Assembly: GCF_002742265.1 (NCBI RefSeq)
Contig: NZ_MDGL01000193.1
Span: forward strand, 38,870-102,869
Length of the DNA stretch: 64,000 nucleotides
Source: Maribacter sp. 4G9
Lineage (GTDB): Bacteria > Bacteroidota > Bacteroidia > Flavobacteriales > Flavobacteriaceae
Direction: 5' to 3'
The notes beneath the pieces were generated by a model. It was given only the letters and a program-made list of their open reading frames with translations, had not been told where the DNA came from and did no database searches. Positions within the stretch are counted from its first letter, which is position 1. The number at the start of each line of letters is the position of its first letter. Shown in pieces: positions 17,231 through 26,132 of the stretch. The position numbers were made by a program, and so were the translations under genes.

Positions 17231-18091
17231 ATGAATCTCAAATCCATCAATTCATTGTTTATCTCGGTGATTATCCTGTTAATAATGGGATGCGAAAGAA
17301 AAATGAACCCTTCAAATAGATTTGTTTACGATTTTTTGGCACATAATGGTAAACAGCTTTATAAGAGCGAAATGAAGAGGACAAAATTGGACTATTTGCC
17401 ATCAACTCAAAAACTAGTGTATAGTTTCTGGAAACAATCTGTATTTGACAATAATGGCAAGCTATTTCTACATGTGTATCCAAAAGATTTGCAAACATTA
17501 CCTGACAATAGAAAAAAATATGGTTTTCTTAATATTGGAATTGGCAAAAAAGATATTCAAAAAGTGGATTCGACACACTTCTACATAGTAAAAGATCTTT
17601 CGAGATATGGTATTGTAGAAAGATTGGTCACAGGACAGTACATTGACAATAAAAGGACATGGATCGTTGATGAAAGAATAAATTTAGTCACTAAGTATGA
17701 TGATTCATTGGAAAATAGAATGAATAAGGGCATTGTTGAAAATCTAGATTTTGACTTTGTTGAAACCCTTTTATTTAATAATTCACAATCTCATTATGCT
17801 GATTTAACTACAGGAATAAACTGTTTTATTAGTTTAGATCAAAACCTGTTATATCTAAGTAACATTGATATGAATTACTTGAAAGATAATTTTGAATTTC
17901 GGTTTTATGGTAGTGATTTGGTCAATAAAAACCTAATGGAAACAAAGAACTTAACTAAACTCAAAACATATTGTACTAATAGCCAGCTTTGTTTTGCTTA
18001 CACTGAAATACCTAAAGGCATAACTAGAATCAGTTTTGTACGTTCTGAAAAATCAAAAATCAAGGAGCTTTTTAGTCTAAACATAGAGTAG
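17231..18091 (+). CDS. Lipoprotein sharing a domain with the acyltransferase C-terminus
   Basis: 286 residues. The N-terminus is a lipoprotein signal ending IMGC (Cys21). Residues about 70-145 contain LFLHVYPKDLQTLPDNRKKYGF and later VTGQY. They align with the last 85 residues of the acyltransferase at 11209, which has FFFHVFPEDISVLSDKRKKYKF. The rest shows no family I know. It would be periplasmic and membrane-anchored. Its place between the polymerase and the ligase-like gene suggests a part in late assembly of the polysaccharide. Confidence 0.65.
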   Translation: MNLKSINSLFISVIILLIMGCERKMNPSNRFVYDFLAHNGKQLYKSEMKRTKLDYLPSTQKLVYSFWKQSVFDNNGKLFLHVYPKDLQTLPDNRKKYGFLNIGIGKKDIQKVDSTHFYIVKDLSRYGIVERLVTGQYIDNKRTWIVDERINLVTKYDDSLENRMNKGIVENLDFDFVETLLFNNSQSHYADLTTGINCFISLDQNLLYLSNIDMNYLKDNFEFRFYGSDLVNKNLMETKNLTKLKTYCTNSQLCFAYTEIPKGITRISFVRSEKSKIKELFSLNIE

Positions 18092-18131
18092 TACTGGTTA
18101 ATGGACTTTAAGACCTAACTTTAATAAAGCG

Positions 18132-19406
18132 TTGGATATTTTTAAAAAAATAGACTTTTTAAGCCTTTCCTTAGGCTTTTGTATAGGTATTCTGCCTTGG
18201 AGTGAAAGATGGAATACCATAGCTATAATATATTTAGCCTTGTATTTGATATACAAAGTTTTTCTTTTAAAGACAAAAATCAAGTTTAAAATTTGGGAAT
18301 TCATAGCGGCAAGTGCACTTTTTTGGATTTCTCTCTTATGGCTCCAATCAACCGATGACTTTATTATGGGATGGAAATATATGGAACGGATTTCCTCGGC
18401 TTTGGTATTTCCCTTGCTTTTTTCATGGACTTTGACAAGGTTTACTTTTCGACTTCAATTGGTTCTATTAATATTCTTAGCATCATGTATTTTACGTTAT
18501 TTTTTTCTTTTAAGCCAGATTATTGACTGGGAATTGGTTTATATTTTAGATTACTGGAAAGAAGTCCTAATTCAATTCAACCAGATATCGTTGAATGAAG
18601 CCCTCCATCCGTCATACTTTTCCCTATACCTGGGATTTTGTGTTCTAATTTCTTATTTTTTTTTAAGCAAAGCTTTAAACTTTAAATATCGTTTTGTCTG
18701 GTTAACCCTGCTAGTGTTTTTCTTCTTAACGGTTATATCCTTAGGGGCGAAAATGCCTTTAATTGCATGTGTTCTTTCTTTGATGATCGGGATGCTGTTT
18801 AAGATATATAGAATGAAGAGCGGTAGACAAAAGTATTTAATAGTGGCTTTTGCAAGTATATTGGCAGTGATAGTTTTTGTGATAAAAGCACCCAATGGTA
18901 TTCAACAAGATATGTATAATTATTACAGTTTTTACAAGGGGGAAGATTTGCATAAGTCCTTTGATTATGAAAAATATGGAACAAATTATTCCTTAGAGAC
19001 CTGGTCAAGGACCAATAGAATATTTATCTGGAAATCTTCAGTTCAATTGGTTAAAAAAAATTTTCTGGCAGGAGTTGGAACCGGTGACATGAGAAATGAG
19101 CTTAACAAACAATACTTGGAGGATGGACAAGTATATTTGGCAAATAAAAACACTAATACTCATAACCAATTTTTGGATTTTTTGGTAAAATTTGGTTTAA
19201 TTGGTTTTTTGCTAATTGTGATTTCTTTTTGGTTTTATTTATATTCTGCCTGGACTGGTAATAATACTTTGTATTTCATGTTCCTCGTTTTTCTCTTAAT
19301 GTGTATGCTAACTGAAAACATTTTAAATAGACAACTGGGAATTTCCTTTTTCTTTTTCTTTAATAGTCTTTTCTTATTTTCTAAAAAAGGGAATAGGCTT
19401 GTTTAG
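18132..19406 (+). CDS. O-antigen ligase-like membrane protein
   Basis: 424 residues with about 11 membrane segments and one large periplasmic loop (about residues 255-345). Near the end of that loop is NTHNQFLDFLVKFGLIG, the conserved His-containing block of the WaaL/Wzy_C family. It probably joins the finished polymer to lipid A-core or another acceptor, although family members can also act as polymerases. The start is taken as the TTG at 18132: no in-frame ATG or GTG lies between the upstream stop (18099) and it, and the next ATG would remove several membrane segments. Confidence 0.75.
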   Translation: MDIFKKIDFLSLSLGFCIGILPWSERWNTIAIIYLALYLIYKVFLLKTKIKFKIWEFIAASALFWISLLWLQSTDDFIMGWKYMERISSALVFPLLFSWTLTRFTFRLQLVLLIFLASCILRYFFLLSQIIDWELVYILDYWKEVLIQFNQISLNEALHPSYFSLYLGFCVLISYFFLSKALNFKYRFVWLTLLVFFFLTVISLGAKMPLIACVLSLMIGMLFKIYRMKSGRQKYLIVAFASILAVIVFVIKAPNGIQQDMYNYYSFYKGEDLHKSFDYEKYGTNYSLETWSRTNRIFIWKSSVQLVKKNFLAGVGTGDMRNELNKQYLEDGQVYLANKNTNTHNQFLDFLVKFGLIGFLLIVISFWFYLYSAWTGNNTLYFMFLVFLLMCMLTENILNRQLGISFFFFFNSLFLFSKKGNRLV

Positions 19407-19466
19407 CATCATAGGGATTAGAAGTATTTTACAGTACCTGTCTCTTAAAATACTGTGCTAAAACAA

Positions 19467-19498
19467 TTTAATAGTTGTAAAAAATAGGCTTAACTTTG
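19467..19498 (+). promoter_or_regulatory. Candidate promoter before the initiating glycosyltransferase
   Basis: TAACTTTG (19491-19498) matches the Bacteroidota -7 box. TTTA at 19467-19470 lies 20 bases upstream as an imperfect -33 element. The start codon at 19546 is about 45 bases further on. This would let the initiating enzyme and the decarboxylase gene be transcribed apart from the genes before them. Confidence 0.4.
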
Positions 19499-19545
19499 AG
19501 CAGTTTACGAATCAAGGGACAAATTCTTGTAAGTGACTTGCAACC

Positions 19546-20913
19546 ATGCCAAAACCGCTTATTTTTAATATAAAGGAAAGAAAAACCATTCTTGTTTTAG
19601 GAGACCTTTTTATTATTGGTTCGGCATTGAATGTTTTTATAAATGATGCCTTGGACGTAAAGGTTGAGAATATTCTGTTTAGAATTATTTTTTACGTTTC
19701 CGGGGCTATATTTTTCTTCTTATTGTCCTATGTGCTTAATTTTTATAATCTAGAAAGGCCGTTCAAAACAAGATTAATTTTATCACAGTCATTTTTTATT
19801 GTTGGTTCTTTCGTGCTTACAATATTCATAGGCACTGTTCTTTTTTTTGATGCAAGTTTTTGGAGAATACCCTTGATTATATTTCTGTTTTTGACTCCAT
19901 TGGAAATATTCTTATGGAGGTATTTTTTTGGAAATTTGTTTAAGGTAATTCCGGCCACTAGAAATGTTATGTATGTTTTTGACAATGAATTGGCCGATGA
20001 CCATCAAAAGTATATTGATCAGATAAATGGAGATGGATTAGAAAGTTTTTACAAAACAAGACTCACGTATTCCATTGACAACTTAACTATTTTAGAGAGA
20101 AAAAAGTTTATGGATGCCTTGGAGAAGATTGACTCATTTATTCTTAACATTCCAAGTTATGATCGGTTATCTCGGGCATTTGAAAAAATCCTAATTGAAG
20201 CAATATTAAAAGGTAAAGAGGTTCTATCTTTTACAACTTTCTACGAAAACACATACGAAGCCTTGCCTTTAAAGTCACACAATGATAGTTTTTATGAAAT
20301 ATTACAACTAAAGAATGGTAAGATAAGATATCTTGAAGCCCTTTTCACTTTTATAATAAATTGGATCTTCATTTTAATTGTTGGCTCTATTTTTCTGTGC
20401 TTTGTGCCTATGGTGTACTTTTTGAACCTTTTTTTCAATCGCGGACCTTTGTTTTACACCCAGAAAAGAATCGGTCAATATGGTAAAGAGTTTAGTATCT
20501 ATAAGTTTAGGTCTATGGTGGTCGATGCAGAATCTACTGGGGCAAAAATGGCAGCTAAAAATGATTCGAGGATAACACCCTTTGGGAAGGTTTTAAGAAT
20601 GTTCAGAATCGACGAATTACCTCAGCTAATTTCGATAATTAAAGGTGACATGCAACTTATAGGGCCAAGACCTGAACGTAAGATATTTGTGGATAAGCTA
20701 AACGAAATAACGCCGTTCTATAGTGCTAGGCATCTTATAAAACCTGGTATAACAGGGTGGGCACAGGTGAAATACAAGTATGGTGAAAACTTGGAAGATT
20801 CCATTAGGAAATTGGAATACGACATGTACTATATAAAGAATAAGTCGATAACATTGGATATTAGAATAATATTTAAAACCATAACGACTGTTTTGTTCTC
20901 TAGAGGAATATAA
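19546..20913 (+). CDS. Initiating polyprenyl-phosphate sugar-phosphotransferase (WbaP-like)
   Basis: 455 residues. The N-terminal half has four or five membrane segments and a degenerate nucleotide-binding region (about 145-220). The C-terminal catalytic domain (about 260-455) starts with one more hydrophobic segment and has the phosphoglycosyltransferase signatures RGPLFYTQKRIG, FSIYKFRSM, the DAE catalytic Asp-Glu, RIDELPQL, LIGPRPE and KPGITGWAQV. It puts the first sugar-1-phosphate on undecaprenyl phosphate to begin a repeat unit. The donor sugar cannot be read from sequence. It is followed ten bases later by the UDP-glucuronate decarboxylase. Confidence 0.92.
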   Translation: MPKPLIFNIKERKTILVLGDLFIIGSALNVFINDALDVKVENILFRIIFYVSGAIFFFLLSYVLNFYNLERPFKTRLILSQSFFIVGSFVLTIFIGTVLFFDASFWRIPLIIFLFLTPLEIFLWRYFFGNLFKVIPATRNVMYVFDNELADDHQKYIDQINGDGLESFYKTRLTYSIDNLTILERKKFMDALEKIDSFILNIPSYDRLSRAFEKILIEAILKGKEVLSFTTFYENTYEALPLKSHNDSFYEILQLKNGKIRYLEALFTFIINWIFILIVGSIFLCFVPMVYFLNLFFNRGPLFYTQKRIGQYGKEFSIYKFRSMVVDAESTGAKMAAKNDSRITPFGKVLRMFRIDELPQLISIIKGDMQLIGPRPERKIFVDKLNEITPFYSARHLIKPGITGWAQVKYKYGENLEDSIRKLEYDMYYIKNKSITLDIRIIFKTITTVLFSRGI

Positions 20914-20922
20914 AATGGACTG

Positions 20923-21900
20923 ATGAAAAAAATCCTAATCACCGGGGCTGCCGGATTTCTTGGCTCACATTTATGTGACAGATTTATAAGCGAAGGTTTT
21001 CACGTTATTGGCATGGATAACCTGATTACTGGCGATCTGGATAATATCAGACACCTGTTTCCAATGGAGAATTTTGAGTTTTATCATCATGATGTGACCA
21101 AGTTTGTACTTGTTTCCGGTAAACTGGATTATATTTTGCATTTCGCTTCGCCTGCCAGTCCAATCGACTACCTTAAAATTCCTATCAAAACCTTAAAGGT
21201 AGGTTCGTTGGGTACTCTAAACTTATTGGGCCTTGCCAAGGAAAAAAGGGCAAGGATATTGGTGGCATCAACATCTGAGGTGTATGGCGATCCTTTGGTA
21301 CATCCCCAAACCGAGGAATATAATGGCAATGTGAGCCCAGTTGGCCCTAGGGGGGTATATGATGAGGCCAAACGGTTTATGGAATCCATTACCATGGCTT
21401 ACCATAGACATCATGGATTGGATACCCGTATAGTCCGTATTTTCAATACATATGGGCCAAGAATGCGTTTGAACGACGGTAGGGTTGTTCCAGCATTTAT
21501 GGGGCAAGCGATTCGTGGAGAGGACTTGACCGTTTTTGGGGATGGCTCACAGACCCGTTCCTTTTGCTATATAGACGATCAAGTCGAGGGAATATACCGA
21601 CTGTTATTTAGTGATTATCCAGATCCTATCAATATTGGGAATCCAAATGAAACTACCATCAAGGAGTTTGCAGAGGAGATTATCGCCCTTACAGGTACCG
21701 ATCAAAAAATTATTTATAAGCCCTTGCCTAAGGATGACCCATCAAAACGCCAGCCCGACATTAGCAAAGCCAGGGAAATTTTAGGCTGGGAACCTAAAGT
21801 TAGTCGGTCCGAAGGATTAAAAATCGTATATGATTATTTTAAATCCCTTTCTCCAGAGGAGTTACAGAAAAAAGAGCATCGGGATTTTTCTGCCAGATAG
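20923..21900 (+). CDS. UDP-glucuronate decarboxylase (UDP-xylose synthase)
   Basis: 325 residues, extended SDR. It matches the UXS group: [66 protein letters not shown] with the catalytic Tyr/Lys, and [19 protein letters not shown]. The enzyme oxidises and decarboxylates UDP-glucuronate to UDP-xylose. It is the last gene of the polysaccharide locus, so xylose or a 4-keto-pentose may be part of the polymer. The C-terminus runs about ten residues past the usual end ([10 protein letters not shown]). Confidence 0.9.
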   Translation: MKKILITGAAGFLGSHLCDRFISEGFHVIGMDNLITGDLDNIRHLFPMENFEFYHHDVTKFVLVSGKLDYILHFASPASPIDYLKIPIKTLKVGSLGTLNLLGLAKEKRARILVASTSEVYGDPLVHPQTEEYNGNVSPVGPRGVYDEAKRFMESITMAYHRHHGLDTRIVRIFNTYGPRMRLNDGRVVPAFMGQAIRGEDLTVFGDGSQTRSFCYIDDQVEGIYRLLFSDYPDPINIGNPNETTIKEFAEEIIALTGTDQKIIYKPLPKDDPSKRQPDISKAREILGWEPKVSRSEGLKIVYDYFKSLSPEELQKKEHRDFSAR

Positions 21901-21928
21901 TTTAATTGACCATCAAACCTTACTTTTG
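21901..21928 (+). promoter_or_regulatory. Candidate purD promoter
   Basis: TACTTTTG at 21921-21928 is an exact -7 match. TTTA at 21901-21904 with a 16-base spacer is a poor -33. It lies 14 bases before the purD ATG, so the leader would be very short. Confidence 0.4.
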
Positions 21929-21942
21929 TCAAAATCAAAAAA

Positions 21943-23214
21943 ATGAACATTTTAATTCTTGGATCTGGGGGGCGTGAGCATGCCTTTGCATGGAAATTAT
22001 CACAAAGTAACAAGCTGTCAAAACTTTATATAGCTCCGGGTAATGCGGGTACTTTCCTTTTAGGTGAAAACATACCAATTGGTGTAAATGATTTTGATAA
22101 GATCAAGGAAGTTGTTTTGGAAAAGGATATCGACCTGGTTATTGTTGGTCCGGAGGATCCTTTGGTGAACGGTGTTCACGATTATTTCCTGGAAGATGCA
22201 CAATTAAATAACATTCCCGTTATCGGCCCTCAAAAAATGGCTGCAAAATTGGAGGGTAGTAAGGAGTTTGCCAAGGAGTTTATGATGCGCCATGAAATCC
22301 CTACGGCCAAATACCAAAGTTTTACTGCAGAATCATTGAATGAGGGGTACGAATTTCTTGAGAGCTTGGAACCTCCTTATGTGTTGAAGGCGGATGGTCT
22401 GGCGGCGGGCAAGGGTGTGGTCATTCTCAAGGACCTGAATGAAGCAAAAAGGGAGTTGAAATCCATGTTGGTGGACGCAAAATTTGGTAGTGCCAGTACC
22501 ACTGTGGTCATAGAGGAATTTTTGGAAGGTATAGAATTAAGTGTTTTTGTGCTTACGGACGGAATAAACTATAAAGTCCTGCCTACGGCCAAGGACTATA
22601 AAAGAATAGGTGAGGGCGACACAGGTCTGAACACCGGTGGTATGGGGGCTATTTCCCCAGTTCCTTTCGCCGATAAAGTTTTTATGGGTAAAATCCACGA
22701 CCAAATTGTAAAACCAACCGTAGAGGGTCTTAAAAAGGATGATTTGCCTTATAAGGGGTTTATTTTTATTGGGTTGATCAAAGTGGGGAATAATCCTAAA
22801 GTCATAGAGTATAATGTTCGAATGGGAGACCCGGAAACTGAGGTGGTATTGCCTAGGGTACAAAATGATTTTGTAGAATTGATGCGTGCCGTTGCCAACG
22901 GCAAATTGAATGAAGTAAATCTAAAAATTGACGACCGTACCGCGACCACCGTCATGTTGGTATCGGGTGGGTATCCCGGAGCCTACGATAAAGGAAAAAT
23001 GATTTCAGGGATAGAAGACATCTCAGATTCGATAGTCTTTCATGCAGGAACGACACATAAAGATGGTAAGGTGGTGACCAATGGTGGAAGGGTAATGGCC
23101 ATAACTTCTTATGGGAATGATTTTAACGATGCGCTGAAAACGTCCTACACAAGCATTGAAAAACTAAAGTTTGAGGGAATGAATTACCGTAAGGATATAG
23201 GTTTTGACTTATAA
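21943..23214 (+). CDS. purD: Phosphoribosylamine-glycine ligase
   Basis: GAR synthetase, an ATP-grasp enzyme of purine synthesis. 423 residues, the normal length. It has the N-terminal MNILILGSGGREHAFAWKL, VIVGPEDPLVNG, the ATP-grasp lid and binding residues around VLKADGLAAGKGVVI, the glycine-rich GEGDTGLNTGGMGA, and the metal-binding EYNVRMGDPETEVVLPR. It marks the return from polysaccharide genes to housekeeping genes. The next gene runs toward it from the other strand, 48 bases away. Confidence 0.97.
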   Translation: MNILILGSGGREHAFAWKLSQSNKLSKLYIAPGNAGTFLLGENIPIGVNDFDKIKEVVLEKDIDLVIVGPEDPLVNGVHDYFLEDAQLNNIPVIGPQKMAAKLEGSKEFAKEFMMRHEIPTAKYQSFTAESLNEGYEFLESLEPPYVLKADGLAAGKGVVILKDLNEAKRELKSMLVDAKFGSASTTVVIEEFLEGIELSVFVLTDGINYKVLPTAKDYKRIGEGDTGLNTGGMGAISPVPFADKVFMGKIHDQIVKPTVEGLKKDDLPYKGFIFIGLIKVGNNPKVIEYNVRMGDPETEVVLPRVQNDFVELMRAVANGKLNEVNLKIDDRTATTVMLVSGGYPGAYDKGKMISGIEDISDSIVFHAGTTHKDGKVVTNGGRVMAITSYGNDFNDALKTSYTSIEKLKFEGMNYRKDIGFDL

Positions 23215-23262
23215 AACCAATTGCTTGCGCAATACGCTCTCTTATACTATTCGGTAATTGCC

Positions 23263-23484
23263 CTATAAATAGGAGTGGGAAGAAATGGACTTGTCCTCTT
23301 CTCCGTTGTCATTGAATTTTTTGAGCTCCAGCATCCAATAGACAAACGCCACAAATCCTATCAACATAAATACCCAGTTCAAAGTATTGGATAATGTCCA
23401 GCTTTCCATGAAACGCAATGCATCAAAGGGTGCAAAAAGTACATTGACGAACAAATCCTCGATACCGTAAAAAAATGACTTCAT
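23263..23484 (-). CDS. Small membrane protein, DUF6341-like
   Basis: 73 residues, starting MKSFFYGIEDLFVNVLFAPFDALR. A longer frame reaches 23553, but the -7 box at 23506-23513 lies inside it and the conserved family start is at 23484. One membrane segment (about 34-54, LNWVFMLIGFVAFVYWMLEL) is followed by an acidic NDNGEEDKS tail. I recall this as a flavobacterial family of unknown function that sits next to the DUF6427 gene. The two genes are divergent here. Confidence 0.75.
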   Translation of the reverse strand: MKSFFYGIEDLFVNVLFAPFDALRFMESWTLSNTLNWVFMLIGFVAFVYWMLELKKFNDNGEEDKSISSHSYL

Positions 23485-23505
23485 CTTATTGCTATATTTA
23501 CAGGG

Positions 23506-23535
23506 CAAAAGTATAAAAATCATCCATGATTTCAA
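23506..23535 (-). promoter_or_regulatory. Promoter of the DUF6341-like gene
   Basis: On the minus strand TTG (23533-23535) is 19 bases from TACTTTTG (23506-23513), both close to consensus. The -7 box is 22 bases upstream of the 23484 start. The -33 element lies inside the first codons of the divergent DUF6427 gene. Confidence 0.5.
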
Positions 23536-24464
23536 GCATTTTTGGTAAAACAAAACCGGTAAACTTTGTCATACTGTTCAGTTTTATCCTTCTATTATAT
23601 CCTACAACAAAGTTTTTTGTGCTAAATCTTGATGTAAACGACGTAAGTCTCCTCAAGGAACTTATAGTTTTGGCGGTATTGTTATTTAGTGTATTTATTA
23701 TGGATTTCATAGTAAAACGAAATAAGTTGACCAAGAACAATTCCTACGCCATCCTGTTTTTTACACTATTGTTAATGGTGTTTCCCGCTAGTATGGGGGA
23801 TTCCAATGCCATCTTTTGCAATTTCTTCCTATTACTTGCCTTTAGGAGGATCCTCAGTATAAAATCCCTTAAGAACATCAAACTAAAGATATTTGATGCC
23901 AGTTTATGGATACTTGTGGGCAGCCTTTTTTATGATTGGGGCATACTCTATTTGGTTCTGGTGCTTTCGGCAATTTTTATTTATGAACCAAAAAACTTGC
24001 GAAACTGGCTCGTAATCCTATCGTCGGCAATATGCTTTTCGCTCATACTGATTGGGTTTTTATCGATTTTTGACCGACTTGACTGGCTTTTGGAACATTA
24101 TAGTTTTCAACTGGACATTAAAAACCTGTTTACATTTGACCTTACTCCAAGCGTGAAAATCGGATTTTATGTTATCTTAAATGTAGCACTTATTTTTTGG
24201 GCTTTTCTAAAATTGGGCAAAGCCGGTGTAGGAAGGATTATTATGATACGTTTGGTGGTCCTTTCCTTTGTTTTGGGGCTGTTGCTAAACCTATTGGTGC
24301 TTTCAGGGACTAGTCATGCATTGATTATCACCTTTTTCCCCTCCGTCATTTTAATGACCAACTATGTGCAGTCCATTAAGCGCGAAAAATTCCGGGAAAT
24401 ACTATTAATCGTCAGTATCTTGATTCCAACGGCAATTTTTTTGGGAAAGCTTTTGATTTCCTGA
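23526..24464 (+). CDS. Polytopic membrane protein, DUF6427-like
   Basis: 312 residues with about nine or ten membrane segments and very short loops. It begins MISSIFGKTKPVNFVILFSF and carries the internal KNNSYAILFFTLLL and GDSNAIFCNFFLLLAFRRI. I recall this as a conserved flavobacterial family with no known function, usually found between purD and a DUF4254 gene, as here. Nothing in the sequence shows what it carries or makes. Confidence 0.75.
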   Translation: MISSIFGKTKPVNFVILFSFILLLYPTTKFFVLNLDVNDVSLLKELIVLAVLLFSVFIMDFIVKRNKLTKNNSYAILFFTLLLMVFPASMGDSNAIFCNFFLLLAFRRILSIKSLKNIKLKIFDASLWILVGSLFYDWGILYLVLVLSAIFIYEPKNLRNWLVILSSAICFSLILIGFLSIFDRLDWLLEHYSFQLDIKNLFTFDLTPSVKIGFYVILNVALIFWAFLKLGKAGVGRIIMIRLVVLSFVLGLLLNLLVLSGTSHALIITFFPSVILMTNYVQSIKREKFREILLIVSILIPTAIFLGKLLIS

Positions 24465-24479
24465 TATAAGGTATCTTTG
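24452..24479 (+). promoter_or_regulatory. Promoter of the DUF4254-GT9 pair
   Basis: TTTG (24452-24455), a 16-base spacer and TATCTTTG (24472-24479). It overlaps the 3' end of the upstream gene and lies 15 bases before the DUF4254 ATG, so the leader would be very short. Confidence 0.5.
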
Positions 24480-24493
24480 TTAAAAATTATATT

Positions 24494-25096
24494 ATGTTCA
24501 GCGATTTCGCGATTAAGGTTTTCGAGGAAAGTATACATACATATCACGAAAAGGATGATGTAGATCAAGTGTTTAACAATCCCTATCCAAAGGAGGATAT
24601 AGCCCATTTACTTTACCGAAAGAATTGGATAGATACGGTTCAATGGCATTATGAGGATATTATAAGAAATCCAAATATTGAACCCAAAGCGGCGTTGAAT
24701 TTAAAGCGTAAAATTGATGCCAGCAACCAAGACAGAACGGACCTCGTTGAATATATAGACGGGTATTTTTTGAATAAATACCAATCGGTAGAAATTAAGG
24801 AGAACGCCACTATCAATACGGAGAGCCCTGCCTGGGCGATAGACCGACTGTCCATTCTCGCCTTGAAAATTTATCACATGCAGGAGGAGGTGAACAGGGA
24901 GGATGCGTCCCACGAACATCTAAAAAGGTGTCAGGACAAATTGGACATTCTTTTGGAGCAGCGTAGAGACCTTTCAACGGCCATCGACCAATTGTTGAAA
25001 GATATAGAAGAAGGCAACAAATACATGAAAGTGTACAAGCAAATGAAGATGTACAACGATGAGGAACTAAATCCCATCCTTCGTGGCCAAAAATAG
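24494..25096 (+). CDS. DUF4254 protein
   Basis: 200 residues, soluble and mostly helical, with QWHYEDIIRNPNIEP and SPAWAIDRLSILALKIYHM typical of DUF4254 and a coiled-coil-like C-terminal half. The function is unknown. In Bacteroidota it is commonly coupled to a heptosyltransferase-like gene, as here: the next gene starts inside its last 14 bases. A role in making lipopolysaccharide core is plausible from context only. Confidence 0.85.
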   Translation: MFSDFAIKVFEESIHTYHEKDDVDQVFNNPYPKEDIAHLLYRKNWIDTVQWHYEDIIRNPNIEPKAALNLKRKIDASNQDRTDLVEYIDGYFLNKYQSVEIKENATINTESPAWAIDRLSILALKIYHMQEEVNREDASHEHLKRCQDKLDILLEQRRDLSTAIDQLLKDIEEGNKYMKVYKQMKMYNDEELNPILRGQK

Positions 25097-26132
25097 GATA
25101 GGGCATATATTGGTCATCAGGTTATCGGCCATGGGAGATGTGGCCATGACGGTTCCTGTGCTACTTGCATTGACCGATAAATACCCCGATGTAAAAATCA
25201 CATTTCTTACCAAACCATTTTTTGCACCCATTATATCTAAAATTCCCAACGTAAGTGTTTTTACTGCCGATGTAAAAGGAGCGCATAAAGGGCCTTTAGG
25301 CCTATGGAAACTTTTTAAACAGCTAAGGGAGATGGATGTGGATGCCGTGGCAGATCTTCACAATGTGCTACGCAGTAATATTCTAAAAATCTTTTTTGGA
25401 CTATACGGTATCCCTGTTGAACAAATGGACAAGGGTAGAAAGGAGAAAAGGAAACTTATTTCGGGAAAAATAAAGGAACTACATTCTCTAACTCCAATGT
25501 ACTTGCGGTATCGATCGGTTTTCGAAAGACATGGTTTTGAATTTTCCGTTCACAAGGCCCATGTTCTGGGAAAGCATAGGATAACCACGGATTTTGGCAC
25601 TAGTTTTATACCCAAAGGCAAGAAGCTGATAGGTATCGCACCCTTTGCCGCTTTTTCCGGAAAAATATATCCTCTCGCATTAATGGAAACCTTGATTTCG
25701 GAATTGGCCGCCTTGAAAGATGTAAAAATTCTTCTTTTTGGAGGTGGCCAAAAGGAGCGGACAGTTTTGGAGGATTGGGACCAAAAATTCGCTGGATGTA
25801 CTTCAATAGCGGGAAAATTACCGTTTAAAGCGGAACTCGCCCTGATCAGTAATTTGGAGGTAATGATTTCCATGGATAGCGGAAACGGTCATTTGGCGGC
25901 TATGTACGGTGTTCCTGTAATAACATTGTGGGGCGTAACACATCCGGCAGCTGGCTTTGCACCCTTTGGCCAGTCGGTTGAAAACCAAATTGTTTCGAAC
26001 AGGGATGAATTCCCTTTGATACCTACATCGGTTTACGGAAACAAATTTCCGCCAGGATATGATCAGGTCATGAAAACAATTTCTCCTGAACAGATTGTAA
26101 AAAGGGTTCGGCAAATACTTATAATTGACTAA
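25083..26132 (+). CDS. GT9 heptosyltransferase-family glycosyltransferase
   Basis: 349 residues from a GTG start. GT-B fold of the ADP-heptose:LPS heptosyltransferase family: ILVIRLSAMGDVAMTVPVL at the N-terminus, the DLHNVLRS acceptor-side motif, IGIAPFAAFSGKIYP at the second domain, and the donor-site block MDSGNGHLAAMYGVPVITLWG near residue 265. It probably adds a sugar to the inner core of lipopolysaccharide. It overlaps DUF4254 by 14 bases and the opposing TetR gene by four bases at its 3' end. Confidence 0.9.
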   Translation: MAKNRIGHILVIRLSAMGDVAMTVPVLLALTDKYPDVKITFLTKPFFAPIISKIPNVSVFTADVKGAHKGPLGLWKLFKQLREMDVDAVADLHNVLRSNILKIFFGLYGIPVEQMDKGRKEKRKLISGKIKELHSLTPMYLRYRSVFERHGFEFSVHKAHVLGKHRITTDFGTSFIPKGKKLIGIAPFAAFSGKIYPLALMETLISELAALKDVKILLFGGGQKERTVLEDWDQKFAGCTSIAGKLPFKAELALISNLEVMISMDSGNGHLAAMYGVPVITLWGVTHPAAGFAPFGQSVENQIVSNRDEFPLIPTSVYGNKFPPGYDQVMKTISPEQIVKRVRQILIID

